The translations under genes were made by a program, and so were the position numbers. Shown piece after piece: positions 17,753-26,966 of a stretch of 64,000 bases of DNA. Location: NCBI RefSeq assembly GCF_028885415.1, contig NZ_CP118527.1, forward strand, positions 2,170,001-2,234,000. The letters run 5' to 3'. Each line of letters opens with the position of its first letter. Position 1 is the first letter of the stretch. The notes beneath the pieces were generated by a model. The model was not told the origin of the DNA and searched no databases. It saw only the letters and a program-made list of their open reading frames with translations. The stretch is from Streptomyces coeruleorubidus (lineage in GTDB: Bacteria; Actinomycetota; Actinomycetes; Streptomycetales; Streptomycetaceae).

Positions 17753-17782
17753 CCGACAGTGGCGTACGGGACTCACTGTCGG
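17753..17782. promoter_or_regulatory. Inverted repeat between fabG and tldD
   Basis: CCGACAGTG (17753-17761) and CACTGTCGG (17774-17782) are perfect 9-base arms around a 12-base centre. A 10-base palindrome GTCCGCGGAC lies just upstream (17735-17744). Arm spacing near two helical turns suits a dimeric regulator, but a hairpin is also possible. Function unknown. Confidence 0.4.
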
Positions 17783-17905
17783 GTCCCTACAGAAAGCTAC
17801 GCGTCCGGGTCGGGAAACTCGTGGCCCCCGCGCGGGCTGAGACGACATGATCGGAGCAGTCACGACGTACGGCAACCACGGTCACCTCGACAGAAAGAGA
17901 CGGCG

Positions 17906-19429
17906 GTGCCTCATACCATCGACGAGGCCTTCACGGCCCTCCCCCTACGCGCCCTCGCCGACGCGGCCCTCGCACGCGCGCGTGCGCTGGGCGCCGAGCA
18001 CGCGGACTTCCGGTTCGAGCGGGTGCGAGGCGCCTCCTGGCGGTTCCGGGACGCCAAGCCCGCCGGGTCCTCGGACACCACCGACCTCGGGTACGCGGTG
18101 CGCGTCGTGCACGGCGGTACGTGGGGTTTCGCGTCCGGTGTCGACCTCAGCCTGGACGGCGCCGCCAAGGTCGCCGGGCAGGCGGTGGCGATGGCCAGGC
18201 TGTCCGCGCAGGTGATCAAGGCGGCCGGGTCGGACGAGCGGGTGGAGCTGGCCGACGAGCCGGTGCACGCCGAGAAGACGTGGGTCTCGTCGTACGAGAT
18301 CGATCCGTTCACCGTGCCCGACGAGGAGAAGGCCGGGCTGATCGCGGAGTGGAGCGCGCGGCTGCTGGCGGCCGACGGGGTCGACCATGTCGACGCCTCG
18401 CTGCTCACCGTCCATGAGAACAAGTTCTACGCCGACACCGCCGGGACCGTGACCACGCAGCAGCGGGTGCGGCTGCACCCGGTGTTCAACGCCGTGTCGG
18501 TGGACGAGTCGAGCGGCGAGTTCGACTCGATGCGCACCCTCGCGCCGCCCGTGGGACGCGGCTGGGAGTACCTGCGGGGCACCGGCTGGGACTGGGAGAG
18601 CGAGCTGGAGCAGCTCCCCGACCTGCTCGCAGAGAAGATGCGCGCGCCGAGCGTCGAGGCGGGCCTGTACGACCTGGTCGTCGACCCGTCGAACCTGTGG
18701 CTGACCATCCACGAGTCCATCGGGCACGCCACCGAGCTGGACCGGGCCCTCGGCTACGAGGCGGCCTACGCCGGCACCTCCTTCGCCACCTTCGACCAGC
18801 TGAACAGGCTGCGCTACGGCTCGGAGCTGATGAACGTCACCGGCGACCGCACCGCCGAGCACGGGCTCGCCACCATCGGGTACGACGACGAGGGCGTCGA
18901 GGCGCAGTCCTGGGACCTGGTGAAGGACGGCGCGCTCGTCGGCTACCAGCTGGACCGGCGGATCGCGAGGCTGACCGGCTTCGAGCGGTCCAACGGATGC
19001 GCCTACGCCGACTCCCCCGGGCACGTGCCGGTGCAGCGCATGGCCAACGTGTCGTTGCTGCCGGACCCGGCGGGGATGTCCACCGAGGACCTGATCGGCG
19101 GCGTCGAACGGGGCATCTACGTCGTCGGCGACCGGTCCTGGTCGATCGACATGCAGAGGTACAACTTCCAATTCACGGGTCAGCGCTTCTACCGGATCGA
19201 GAACGGGCGGCTCGCCGGGCAGCTGCGGGACGTGGCCTACCAGGCGACGACGACCGACTTCTGGGGCTCGATGGCCGCCGTCGGCGGCCCGCAGACCTAC
19301 GTCCTGGGCGGCGCCTTCAACTGCGGCAAGGCCCAGCCGGGCCAGGTCGCGGCCGTGTCGCACGGCTGCCCGTCGGCCCTCTTCAAGGGCGTCAACATCC
19401 TCAACACGACCCAGGAGGCCGGTCGATGA
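17906..19429 (+). CDS. tldD: TldD metalloprotease subunit
   Basis: 507 residues. TldD and TldE (PmbA) form a heteromeric zinc protease that degrades unfolded peptides and trims leader peptides of modified peptides such as microcin B17. The metal-binding HExxxH motif is present (H269-ESIGH274, followed by E277-area TELD), marking the catalytic subunit; C-terminal GGAFNCGKAQPGQ contains the conserved Cys region. The start is GTG at 17906, with AGAAAGAG 6 bases upstream. The stop overlaps the tldE start (ATGA), so both subunits are co-translated. Confidence 0.94.
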   Translation: MPHTIDEAFTALPLRALADAALARARALGAEHADFRFERVRGASWRFRDAKPAGSSDTTDLGYAVRVVHGGTWGFASGVDLSLDGAAKVAGQAVAMARLSAQVIKAAGSDERVELADEPVHAEKTWVSSYEIDPFTVPDEEKAGLIAEWSARLLAADGVDHVDASLLTVHENKFYADTAGTVTTQQRVRLHPVFNAVSVDESSGEFDSMRTLAPPVGRGWEYLRGTGWDWESELEQLPDLLAEKMRAPSVEAGLYDLVVDPSNLWLTIHESIGHATELDRALGYEAAYAGTSFATFDQLNRLRYGSELMNVTGDRTAEHGLATIGYDDEGVEAQSWDLVKDGALVGYQLDRRIARLTGFERSNGCAYADSPGHVPVQRMANVSLLPDPAGMSTEDLIGGVERGIYVVGDRSWSIDMQRYNFQFTGQRFYRIENGRLAGQLRDVAYQATTTDFWGSMAAVGGPQTYVLGGAFNCGKAQPGQVAAVSHGCPSALFKGVNILNTTQEAGR

Positions 19430-20820
19430 GCGCGCGAACCAGCAAGCCGCACGAGGTCGTCGAGCGCGCCCTGGAACTGTCCCGGGCGGACGGCTGTGTC
19501 GTCATCGCGGACGAGCAGTCCACCGCCAACCTGCGCTGGGCGGGCAACGCCCTGACCACGAACGGCGTCACGCGCGGGCGCACGCTCACCGTGATCGCCA
19601 CCGTCGACGGCAAGGAGGGCACGGCCTCGGGGGTCGTGTCACGGTCCGCCGTGACGGCCGACGAGCTGGAGCCCCTGGTGCGGGCCGCCGAGGCCGCCGC
19701 GCGCGGCGCCGGGCCCGCCGAGGACGCGCAGCCGCTGGTCACGGGCGTCGCGCAGGCGCCGGAGTTCATGGAGGCGCCCGCCGAGACCTCCTCCGCCGTG
19801 TTCGCCGACTTCGCTCCGGCGCTCGGCGAGGCCTTCGCACGCGCGCGTGCGGGCGGCCGGGAGCTGTACGGCTTCGCCAACCACGAACTGGTCTCGACGT
19901 ACATGGGGACGTCCACGGGGCTGCGGCTGCGGCACGACCAGCCGAACGGGACGCTGGAACTGAACGCCAAGTCCCCGGACCGCACCCGGTCCGCCTGGGC
20001 CGGCCGCTCCACGCGGGACTTCAAGGACGTCGACCCGGCGGCGCTGGACGCGGAGCTGGCCGTGCGCCTCGGGTGGGCCGAGCGGCGCGTTGAGCTGCCC
20101 GCGGGCCGGTACGAGACGCTGCTGCCGCCGACGGCCGTCGCGGACCTGCTGATCTACCACATGTGGTCGGCGTCGGGCCGGGACGCGGTGGAGGGCCGCA
20201 CGGTGTTCTCCAAGCCGGGCGGCGGTACGCGGGTCGGCGAGAAGCTGACCGACCTGCCGCTGACGCTGCGCAGCGACCCGAACGAGCCCGGCCTGGAGTC
20301 GGCGCCCTTCGTGATCGCCCACTCCTCCGGGGGCGACCAGTCGGTGTTCGACAACGGGCTGCCGCTCGCGGGCACCGAGTGGATGAGCCGGGGCGAGCTG
20401 CGGCACCTGACGACCAGCAGGCACAGCGCGGGCCTGACCGGGCTGCCGGTCGCCCCTGGGATCGACAACCTGATCCTGGACGGGGGCGAGGACCGCTCGC
20501 TGGAGGAGATGGTCGCGAGCACCGAGCGGGGGCTGCTGCTCACCTGCCTGTGGTACATCCGGGAGGTCGATCCGGCGACGCTGCTGCTCACCGGTCTGAC
20601 CCGGGACGGCGTCTACCTGGTCGAGAACGGCGAGGTCACCGGCGAGGTGAACAACTTCCGGTTCAACGAGTCGCCGGTGGGGCTGCTGGGGCGGGCCACC
20701 GAGGCCGGGCGGACGGAGAAGACGCTGCCCAGGGAGTGGAGCGACTGGTTCACCAGGGCGGCGATGCCGGCGCTGCGGGTCCCGGATTTCAATATGAGCT
20801 CTGTCAGTCAGGGCGTATAA
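19426..20820 (+). CDS. tldE: TldE/PmbA metalloprotease partner subunit
   Basis: 464 residues. Non-catalytic partner of TldD: it has the common fold (ADGCVVIADEQSTANLRWAGN at the N-terminus, VNNFRFNESP near the end) but no HExxxH, as expected for PmbA/TldE. Co-translated with tldD through a 4-base overlap. No modified-peptide (RiPP) cluster is adjacent, so the natural substrate in this organism is open. Confidence 0.93.
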   Translation: MSARTSKPHEVVERALELSRADGCVVIADEQSTANLRWAGNALTTNGVTRGRTLTVIATVDGKEGTASGVVSRSAVTADELEPLVRAAEAAARGAGPAEDAQPLVTGVAQAPEFMEAPAETSSAVFADFAPALGEAFARARAGGRELYGFANHELVSTYMGTSTGLRLRHDQPNGTLELNAKSPDRTRSAWAGRSTRDFKDVDPAALDAELAVRLGWAERRVELPAGRYETLLPPTAVADLLIYHMWSASGRDAVEGRTVFSKPGGGTRVGEKLTDLPLTLRSDPNEPGLESAPFVIAHSSGGDQSVFDNGLPLAGTEWMSRGELRHLTTSRHSAGLTGLPVAPGIDNLILDGGEDRSLEEMVASTERGLLLTCLWYIREVDPATLLLTGLTRDGVYLVENGEVTGEVNNFRFNESPVGLLGRATEAGRTEKTLPREWSDWFTRAAMPALRVPDFNMSSVSQGV

Positions 20821-20876
20821 CCTCGTAGTCGGCTGTCACCCGACTGCCCGAAGATCATCGAGGAGACACGAGAACC

Positions 20877-22145
20877 GTGACGGACATCGTCGACGAGCTG
20901 AAGTGGCGCGGGCTGTTCGCCCTGTCCACTGACGAGGACGCTTTGCGCAAGGCGCTCGCGGACGGTCCCGTCACGTTCTATTGCGGCTTCGACCCGACGG
21001 CGCCGTCGCTGCACGTGGGGCACCTGGTGCAGGTGCTGACCGTGCGCCGGCTCCAGCAGGCCGGTCACCGGCCGCTGGCGCTGGTCGGCGGTGCCACGGG
21101 CCTGATCGGCGACCCGCGTCCGACCGCGGAGCGCACGCTGAACGACCCGGAGACGGTCGCCGGCTGGGTCGGCAAGCTGCGCTCCCAGATCGAGCCGTTC
21201 CTGGACTTCGAGGGCGAGAACGCGGCCGTCATGGTCAACAACCTCGACTGGACTCAGAACCTCTCCGCGATCGAGTTCCTGCGGGACATCGGCAAGCACT
21301 TCCGCGTCAACAAGATGCTGACCAAGGACTCCGTCGCCCGGCGCCTGGAGTCCTCCGAGGGCATCAGCTACACGGAGTTCAGCTACCAGATCCTCCAGGG
21401 CATGGACTTCCTCCAGCTGTACCGGAGGTACGGCTGCACGCTCCAGCAGGGCGGCAGCGACCAGTGGGGCAATCTCACGGCGGGCCTGGACCTGATCCAC
21501 CGGCTGGAGCCGGACGCCACGGTGCACGCCATGGCGACACCGCTGATGACCAAGGCGGACGGCACCAAGTTCGGCAAGACCGAGGGCGGCGCCGTCTGGC
21601 TCGACCCGGAGATGACGACGCCGTACGCGTTCTACCAGTTCTGGCTGAACGTGGACGACCGGGACGTCTCCAAGTACATGCGCATCCTGTCCTTCCGTTC
21701 CCGCGCGGAGCTGGAGGAGCTGGAGAAGCAGACCGAGGAGCGTCCGCAGGCCCGTGCCGCGCAGCGGGCGCTGGCCGAGGAGCTGACGACGCTGGTGCAC
21801 GGCGCCGACCAGACGGCCGCCGTGATCGCCGCGTCCAAGGCCCTCTTCGGGCAGGGCGAACTGGCGGAGCTCGACGAGCGGACGCTGGCCGCGGCCCTGT
21901 CGGAGGTGCCGCACATCCAGGTCGCCGAGCTCGGCCCGGTCGTCGACCTGTTCGCGGAGGTCGGCCTGGTGGCCAGCAAGTCGGCCGCGCGCCGCACGGT
22001 CAAGGAGGGCGGCGCCTACGTGAACAACGTCAAGGTCGCCGGCGAGGACGCGGTCCCCGCCAAGGAGGACCTGCTGCACGGCCGCTGGCTGGTGCTGCGC
22101 CGGGGCAAGAAGAACCTGGCGGCGGTGGAGGTCACCGGCGCCTGA
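20877..22145 (+). CDS. tyrS: Tyrosyl-tRNA synthetase
   Basis: 422 residues. Class I synthetase that charges tRNA-Tyr. The HIGH motif reads HVGH ([11 protein letters not shown]), the KMSKS loop reads KFGKT ([12 protein letters not shown]), and the C-terminal S4-type RNA-binding domain starts near residue 360 ([17 protein letters not shown]). GTG start at 20877, with AGGAGA 10 bases upstream. I saw no T-box leader in the 56 bases before it. A strong hairpin follows the stop. Confidence 0.97.
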   Translation: MTDIVDELKWRGLFALSTDEDALRKALADGPVTFYCGFDPTAPSLHVGHLVQVLTVRRLQQAGHRPLALVGGATGLIGDPRPTAERTLNDPETVAGWVGKLRSQIEPFLDFEGENAAVMVNNLDWTQNLSAIEFLRDIGKHFRVNKMLTKDSVARRLESSEGISYTEFSYQILQGMDFLQLYRRYGCTLQQGGSDQWGNLTAGLDLIHRLEPDATVHAMATPLMTKADGTKFGKTEGGAVWLDPEMTTPYAFYQFWLNVDDRDVSKYMRILSFRSRAELEELEKQTEERPQARAAQRALAEELTTLVHGADQTAAVIAASKALFGQGELAELDERTLAAALSEVPHIQVAELGPVVDLFAEVGLVASKSAARRTVKEGGAYVNNVKVAGEDAVPAKEDLLHGRWLVLRRGKKNLAAVEVTGA

Positions 22146-22157
22146 GGGCGCGAGGGA

Positions 22158-22189
22158 GGGGGTGGTCTCCGGTGACGGAGGCCGCCCCC
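22158..22189 (+). terminator. Terminator of tyrS
   Basis: 13-bp stem GGGGGTGGTCTCC / GGAGGCCGCCCCC (two G-U pairs) with a 6-base loop, 12 bases after the tyrS stop, followed by CTTCG. It lies just before the tandem 23-bp repeat. Confidence 0.8.
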
Positions 22190-22190
22190 T

Positions 22191-22236
22191 TCGCCGTGTG
22201 TGTCATGCCCTTCTCGCCGTGTGTGTCATGCCCTTC
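22191..22236. repeat. Perfect tandem duplication of 23 bp
   Basis: TCGCCGTGTGTGTCATGCCC plus TTC occurs twice without mismatch (22191-22213 and 22214-22236). The second copy contains the stop codon of the convergent YeaQ-type gene, so the duplication begins inside that gene's last codons. Confidence 0.95.
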
Positions 22237-22501
22237 GTTTCTTGCCCCGGACCGCCGTGTACGCCCGGTCGCCGATGGCGACGAGGATGATCGCGGCCGC
22301 CAGTTGGAACACGTGCCGCCACCAGTCGATGCCCGAGGTGGCGTCCACACCGGCCGCCCGGGCGACGGCGTTGCCGCCGATGGCGCCGAGCATGCCCAGA
22401 ATGACGGTCAGCCACAGGGGGACGTGCTGCTTGCCCGGAATGATCGCCTTGGCGAGCAGACCGAGTACCAGTCCCACGATGATCGCCCACAACCAGCCCA
22501 T
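22226..22501 (-). CDS. GlsB/YeaQ/YmgE-family small membrane protein
   Basis: 91 residues with three hydrophobic segments: MGWLWAIIVGLVLGLLAKAI, LWLTVILGMLGAIGGNAVA and VFQLAAAIILVAIG. The G-rich first and second helices (GxxxG patterns) and length match the YeaQ/GlsB family of stress-induced membrane proteins; the biochemical role is unknown. ATG at 22499-22501 has GAGGAGG 5 bases upstream. Convergent with tyrS. Confidence 0.85.
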   Translation of the reverse strand: MGWLWAIIVGLVLGLLAKAIIPGKQHVPLWLTVILGMLGAIGGNAVARAAGVDATSGIDWWRHVFQLAAAIILVAIGDRAYTAVRGKKRRA

Positions 22502-22744
22502 CGCTGCCTCCTCGTACGGCTCGACGTGAGCACTACGCCCAGTGTCGGCCCAGGTGCCCTACGCCGCATGCCGGGGATGGCCGTACGCCGCTCGGCTCAG
22601 GCTGTTCGCCCGGGCCGGACCGGCCCCGGTCTCGTAGCCGGCGCAGGCGCGGCGTAACGTGGAAGCTGTCCTGGCCAGGTTCCCCGGCCGGCCCAGGGCG
22701 GCTACGGGGCGGGGAGATCCGATACGGGCGGATGGTGGAATGCG

Positions 22745-23140
22745 ATGCGGAAGCGGCATGGCGGCGGACACGCCGAGGTTTTCCGGATCACCGGCGCCCG
22801 GGCCGGACTTCAGGACGACGTCCGCGGGCGGCAGCGCCGGTACGTGATCTCTATGACGGTCCGCACGATCTCCGTGATCCTCGCGGCCACGTTGTGGAAC
22901 GTCGAACGGCACGTCGCCGTCGTGGCCTTGGTGCTCGGGCTGGTGCTGCCGTACATCGCGGTGGTGATCGCGAACGCCGGGCGTGAGAACGCGCCGTCTT
23001 TGCCGTCGACGTTCGTGGTGCCGCCGGCGCGGCCGATGATCGCGCCGTCGGGGACGCAGGACGGCCCCGCGGAATCCGTCGCGGAAGACGCCGTGTCCGG
23101 GACGGTACCGGGGGCGCGGACCGAGTCGCAGGAGCGGTAG
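22745..23140 (+). CDS. DUF3099 membrane protein
   Basis: 131 residues. The N-terminal part (HAEVFRITGARAGLQDDV, RGRQRRYVISM) is followed by two close transmembrane helices (VRTISVILAATLWNV; HVAVVALVLGLVLPYIAVVIANAG) and a polar tail. This arrangement is DUF3099, a small actinobacterial family of unknown function. ATG at 22745, with GGTGGAA 4 bases upstream. The 6C RNA gene lies 110 bases downstream on the same strand. Confidence 0.85.
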   Translation: MRKRHGGGHAEVFRITGARAGLQDDVRGRQRRYVISMTVRTISVILAATLWNVERHVAVVALVLGLVLPYIAVVIANAGRENAPSLPSTFVVPPARPMIAPSGTQDGPAESVAEDAVSGTVPGARTESQER

Positions 23141-23250
23141 GGGCGCTCGCGGGCGATCGCAAACGGAGGTCATCGCCCCGCCAAGCTCAAGAAAAGCTCA
23201 GATCAATCATGTTGTTCAGGTGCCGGGCTCGGGGTTACCCGTGACATACT

Positions 23251-23334
23251 TCGTACGCGCTCCGCATCCCCCGTCGGAGCGACGGACCGACGCCGGGCAG
23301 CTCCCCCCGTGGCTGCTCGGCGTCGCCTTTTCTG
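23251..23334 (+). ncRNA. 6C small RNA
   Basis: Two adjacent hairpins, each with a C-run in the loop. Hairpin 1: arms CGCTCCG (23258-23264) and CGGAGCG (23275-23281), loop CATCCCCCGT. Hairpin 2: 13-bp stem GACGCCGGGCAGC / GCTGCTCGGCGTC (one G-U pair, 23289-23324), loop TCCCCCCGTG, followed by GCCTTTTCT as a U-rich terminator. Paired stem-loops with six-cytosine loops define the actinobacterial 6C RNA. In mycobacteria it is a conserved sRNA whose C-rich loops pair with G-rich mRNA sites. CATACT (23245-23250) just upstream may be the -10 element. Confidence 0.82.
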
Positions 23335-23356
23335 TGTGCAGTGGTGAGACGAAGCT

Positions 23357-23575
23357 GTGAGTGACGAGACGCCCATCTGTTCCGCGAAGGGCTGCCGTGC
23401 CGATGCCGTGTGGGTGCTGGCGTGGAACAACCCGAAGATCCATACGCCGGAGCGGCGCAAGACGTGGCTGGCCTGTGAGGAGCATCGCGAGCATTTGTCG
23501 CAGTTCCTCGGGGTGCGGGGGTTTTTGAAGGACGTGGTCCTGCTGAAGGAGTGGGAGTCCTCGCAGAACCCCTAG
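23357..23575 (+). CDS. Small conserved Cys/Trp protein (often misnamed acetone carboxylase)
   Basis: 72 residues from the GTG at 23357, 23 bases after the 6C RNA terminator. It contains C-x4-C (CSAKGC) and a later C-x2-x-H pattern (WLACEEHREHLSQFL), which could bind zinc, and is rich in Trp (AVWVLAWNNPKIHTPERRK). From memory, databases sometimes name this family acetone carboxylase; nothing in the sequence supports that enzyme. Its TAG stop shares the bases CTAG with the stop of the convergent moaA. Confidence 0.75.
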   Translation: MSDETPICSAKGCRADAVWVLAWNNPKIHTPERRKTWLACEEHREHLSQFLGVRGFLKDVVLLKEWESSQNP

Positions 23576-24561
23576 CCGCCGATCGCCGACATGGGCCGGT
23601 CCGGCTGGACGAACGTCGGGTCGTCCAGGCCCGCTCCCGCCTTCTTGCCCCACATGGCCAGCCGCCAGATACGGGCGATCTCCTCGTCCGGGGCGTCCGA
23701 GCGGAGTGCGGCGCGCAGGTCGGTCTCCTCGCGGGCGAACAGGCAGGTGCGTACCTGTCCGTCGGCCGTGAGGCGGGTGCGGTCGCAGGCCGCGCAGAAC
23801 GGGCGGGTGACGGAGGCGATCACGCCGACGACATGCGGGCCGCCGTCGACCAGCCAGCGCTCCGCCGGGGCCGAGCCGCGTGCCTCGTCGCCCTCGGCGG
23901 TCAGCTCGAATCGCGTGCGCAGGGAGGTCAGGATGTCCCCGGCGGTGATCATGCCGTCGCGCTTCCAGCCGTGCTGGGCGTCCAGGGGCATCTGCTCGAT
24001 GAAGCGCAGCTCGTAGTCGTGCTCCACGGCCCAGGCCAGGAGGTCGGGGGCCTCGTCGTCGTTCAGGCCCGGCATCAGGACCGAGTTGACCTTGACCGGG
24101 GTCAGGCCCGCGTCGCGTGCGGCGTGCAGGCCCTCGATGACGTCCTTGTGACGGTCGCGGCGGGTGAGGGTCTTGAAGACGTCCGGGCGGAGTGTGTCCA
24201 GGGAGACGTTGACCCGGTCCAGGCCTGCCGCCTTCAGGGCCGCCGCCGTGCGCTTGAGGCCGATGCCGTTGGTCGTGAGGGACATCTGAGGACGCGGGTC
24301 GAGGGCCGCGACGCGCTCGACGATGCCGACCAGGCCGGGGCGCAGCAGGGGCTCGCCGCCGGTGAAGCGGACCTCCTCGATACCGAGGGACGTGACCGCG
24401 ATGTCGATCAGGCGGACGATCTCGTCGTCCGTGAGCAGGTCCGGCTTGGCCAGCCACTGCAGGCCCTCCTCGGGCATGCAGTACGTGCAGCGCAGGTTGC
24501 ACCGGTCGGTCAGCGAGACCCTCAGGTCGGTGGCCACTCGGCCGTAGGTGTCGATGAGCAC
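23572..24561 (-). CDS. moaA: GTP 3',8-cyclase (molybdenum cofactor)
   Basis: 329 residues. Radical-SAM enzyme that starts molybdopterin synthesis from GTP. The N-terminal cluster motif is C21-x3-C25-x2-C28 (LTDRCNLRCTYCMP); FTGGEPLLR follows; the C-terminal cluster has CAACDRTRLTADG and a third Cys (VRTCLF); the protein ends in the functional Gly-Gly tail. GTG at 24559-24561 was chosen over a longer upstream ATG because a GGGAGGGGG site lies before it and it matches the family start. No other moa genes are in the window. Confidence 0.94.
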   Translation of the reverse strand: MLIDTYGRVATDLRVSLTDRCNLRCTYCMPEEGLQWLAKPDLLTDDEIVRLIDIAVTSLGIEEVRFTGGEPLLRPGLVGIVERVAALDPRPQMSLTTNGIGLKRTAAALKAAGLDRVNVSLDTLRPDVFKTLTRRDRHKDVIEGLHAARDAGLTPVKVNSVLMPGLNDDEAPDLLAWAVEHDYELRFIEQMPLDAQHGWKRDGMITAGDILTSLRTRFELTAEGDEARGSAPAERWLVDGGPHVVGVIASVTRPFCAACDRTRLTADGQVRTCLFAREETDLRAALRSDAPDEEIARIWRLAMWGKKAGAGLDDPTFVQPDRPMSAIGG

Positions 24562-24670
24562 GTGGGCCCCCTCCCTCGACGCGGATCGTGCCCGGAGCCC
24601 TGATTCTCCGGCACCTGCGAGCCTACGTGACACCACTGACATCACCACAGACCCGATCCCACGACGCGGG

Positions 24671-24718
24671 ACGCGGCCGCGCCGCAGGGACCTGGAGGTT
24701 CCTACGACGCGGCCGCGT
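24671..24718 (-). terminator. Hairpin between the symporter gene and moaA
   Basis: Perfect 11-bp arms ACGCGGCCGCG (24671-24681) and CGCGGCCGCGT (24708-24718), with a small inner stem AGGGACC/GGTTCCT in the loop. It lies 14 bases after the stop of the minus-strand symporter gene. Confidence 0.75.
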
Positions 24719-24732
24719 GCGGGGATTCGTGC

Positions 24733-26358
24733 TCAGTGGGCGCCGGTGCCGGTCAGGGACCGGACCTCCAGCTCGGCGAACTTCTTGACGTCCGGCTCTT
24801 CCTTGGACAGGACCGTGCCGAGCCAGCCCATGAGGAAGCCGAAGGGGATGGAGATGATGCCCGGGTTCTTCAGCGGGAACCAGGCGAAGTCGACGTCGGG
24901 GAACATCGCCTTGGGGTCGCCGGAGACGACGGGCGAGAACAGCACCAGGCCGACGGCGACGATCAGACCGCCGTAGATCGACCACAGGGCGCCCTGGGTG
25001 GTGAACCGCTTCCAGAACAGGCTGTAGAGGATCGTCGGCAGGTTGGCGGAGGCCGCGACCGCGAAGGCGAGCGCGACCAGGCCGGCCACGTTCAGGTCGC
25101 GGGCGAGGGCGCCCAGGCCGATTGAGACGACGCCGATGAAGACGGTCGCCCAGCGGGCCGCGCGCACCTCCTCGGCGCCGGAGGCCTGCCCCTTGCGGAT
25201 GACGTTGGCGTAGATGTCGTGCGCGAAGGACGACGACGAGGCGAGGGTGAGTCCGGCGACGACCGCGAGGATCGTCGCGAAGGCCACCGCCGAGATCGTG
25301 GCGAGCAGGATCGCGCCCCAGGTCGAGTCGACGCCGCCGAGGTGCAGGGCGAGCAGGGGTGCCGCCGTGTTGCCGGACGGGTTGGACGCGATGATCTCTT
25401 CCTGCGAGATGAGCGCGGCGGCGCCGAAGCCGAGCGCGATCGTCATCAGGTAGAAGCCGCCGATGATGCCGATGGCCCAGTTCACGGACTTACGGGCGGC
25501 CTTGGCGTCGGGCACCGTGTAGAAGCGGATCAGGATGTGCGGCAGGCCGGCGGTGCCGAGCACCAGGGCGATGCCGAGGGAGATGAAGTCCAGCTTGGAG
25601 GTGCCGGTCGCGCCGTACTGGAGGCCGGGCTCCAGGAAGGCCGCGCCCTTGCCGCTGTTCTCGGCGGCCGTGCCGAGCAGGTCGGAGATGTTGAAGTTGA
25701 ACTTCAGCAGCACCAGGAAGGTGATCAGGAGGGTGCCGCCGATGAGCAGCACGGCCTTGATCATCTGGACCCAGGTGGTGCCCTTCATGCCGCCGATGGA
25801 GACGTAGACGATCATCAGGATGCCGACCAGGGCGACGATGAGGATCTTGCCCGCGTCGGAGGTGATGCCGAGCAGCAGCGAGACGAGGACGCCCGCGCCG
25901 GCCATCTGCGCCAGCAGGTAGAAGATCGACACGACGATCGTGGACGTACCGGCGGCGGTGCGGACCGGGCGCTGCCGCATGCGGTACGCGAGCACGTCAC
26001 CCATGGTGTAGCGGCCGGAGTTGCGCAGCGGCTCCGCCACCAGGAGCAGGGCGACCAGCCAGGCGACCAGGAAGCCGATGGAGTAGAGGAAGCCGTCGTA
26101 GCCGAAGATGGCGATCGCGCCCGCGATGCCGAGGAACGACGCGGCCGACATGTAGTCGCCGGAGACGGCGAGGCCGTTCTGGAAGGCGCTGAACTGGCGT
26201 CCGCCGGCGTAGAAGTCGGCGGCGTCCTTGGTCTGGCGGCCCGCCCAGATGGTGATGCCGAGTGTGGCCAGGACGAACAGCGCGAACAGGGTGATGATCA
26301 GCGGGCGGTGCTCGCTGGCCTCGTTCGCGGCGATAAGGGTCTGCTGTGCGGGGCTCAT
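24733..26358 (-). CDS. Solute:sodium symporter, ActP-like cation/acetate symporter
   Basis: 541 residues with about 13 membrane segments. SSS-family features: FYAGGRQFSAFQNGLAVSGDYMSAASFLG near the N-terminus (pieces: GGRQFSAFQNGLAVSGDYMS), RMRQRPVRTAAG, and SSSFAHDIYANVIRKG. This matches the acetate permease ActP. ATG at 26356-26358 is chosen because it overlaps the stop of the upstream DUF485 gene (ATGA) and a signal-like N-terminus follows. DUF485 + ActP pairs (yjcH-actP) are the usual arrangement, so import of acetate or a similar short carboxylate is likely. Confidence 0.88.
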   Translation of the reverse strand: MSPAQQTLIAANEASEHRPLIITLFALFVLATLGITIWAGRQTKDAADFYAGGRQFSAFQNGLAVSGDYMSAASFLGIAGAIAIFGYDGFLYSIGFLVAWLVALLLVAEPLRNSGRYTMGDVLAYRMRQRPVRTAAGTSTIVVSIFYLLAQMAGAGVLVSLLLGITSDAGKILIVALVGILMIVYVSIGGMKGTTWVQMIKAVLLIGGTLLITFLVLLKFNFNISDLLGTAAENSGKGAAFLEPGLQYGATGTSKLDFISLGIALVLGTAGLPHILIRFYTVPDAKAARKSVNWAIGIIGGFYLMTIALGFGAAALISQEEIIASNPSGNTAAPLLALHLGGVDSTWGAILLATISAVAFATILAVVAGLTLASSSSFAHDIYANVIRKGQASGAEEVRAARWATVFIGVVSIGLGALARDLNVAGLVALAFAVAASANLPTILYSLFWKRFTTQGALWSIYGGLIVAVGLVLFSPVVSGDPKAMFPDVDFAWFPLKNPGIISIPFGFLMGWLGTVLSKEEPDVKKFAELEVRSLTGTGAH

Positions 26359-26711
26359 GCGCCGCCCTCCATCCGGGACTTGATGGCCTCGGCCTTGGGG
26401 TCGAGATTCGCGGCGGCGTGCTTCGAGTACCACCAGGCGATGAGGAACGTGGTGACGAACTGGGCGACGCCGAAGACGAGGGCGACGTTGATGTTGCCGA
26501 ACAGCTTGGTGCCCATGAAGCCGCCCGCGTAGTTCGACAGCAGGACGTACAGCAGGTACCAGGCGACGAAGCCGACGGTCAGCGGGAAGGCGAAGGAGCG
26601 GAAGGAGCGGCGCAGTTCACCGAACTCCGCGCTCTCCTGCACCTCGGTGAACTCCTCGGGTGAGGGGAGTTTGTGTTGCTCTTTCGAGGGGGGCGGTGCG
26701 TCGGTGGCCAC
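26355..26711 (-). CDS. DUF485 membrane protein, partner of the ActP-like symporter
   Basis: 118 residues, two transmembrane helices (FPLTVGFVAWYLLYVLLSNYA; VALVFGVAQFVTTFLIAWWYSKHA) after a polar N-terminus with FGELRRSFRSF, the DUF485 (YjcH) signature region. GTG start at 26709-26711, with GAGGAGA 5 bases upstream. First gene of a two-gene operon with the symporter. The 255-base divergent gap to the subtilase gene (26712-26966) shows no gene. Confidence 0.88.
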   Translation of the reverse strand: MATDAPPPSKEQHKLPSPEEFTEVQESAEFGELRRSFRSFAFPLTVGFVAWYLLYVLLSNYAGGFMGTKLFGNINVALVFGVAQFVTTFLIAWWYSKHAAANLDPKAEAIKSRMEGGA

Positions 26712-26966
26712 GGACGTCTCCTCGCAATGACGGAAGCGGTTTTCAACAGGGACGGAGGCGAGTGTCCTCGCGCTCCTTGTCCAACGTCACGGCGGCACGC
26801 GAGAACCGGTTCAACCGCCCGGCGTTCTTTCCGAAGTCGTTTCGGCAAAACATTGCTGGCCAGCGAGAGCGCGGGATAGCTTCGCCCTGCACCACCTCGT
26901 CATGTACCTGCCCGAGCACCACCTGTGCCTCGGGCCGGTTTCGTTTCCGGAGGATGTGGAGACCCC

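Noticed and set aside
17906..20820. RiPP (modified peptide) cluster around tldD-tldE
   Set aside because: TldD/E can trim such peptides, but no precursor or modification enzyme genes are adjacent.
20821..20876. T-box leader before tyrS
   Set aside because: The gap to the upstream gene is only 56 bases, too short, and no T-box sequence is present.
23357..23575. Acetone carboxylase function for the 72-residue protein
   Set aside because: The name appears in databases, from memory, but the protein is too short and lacks any carboxylase domain.
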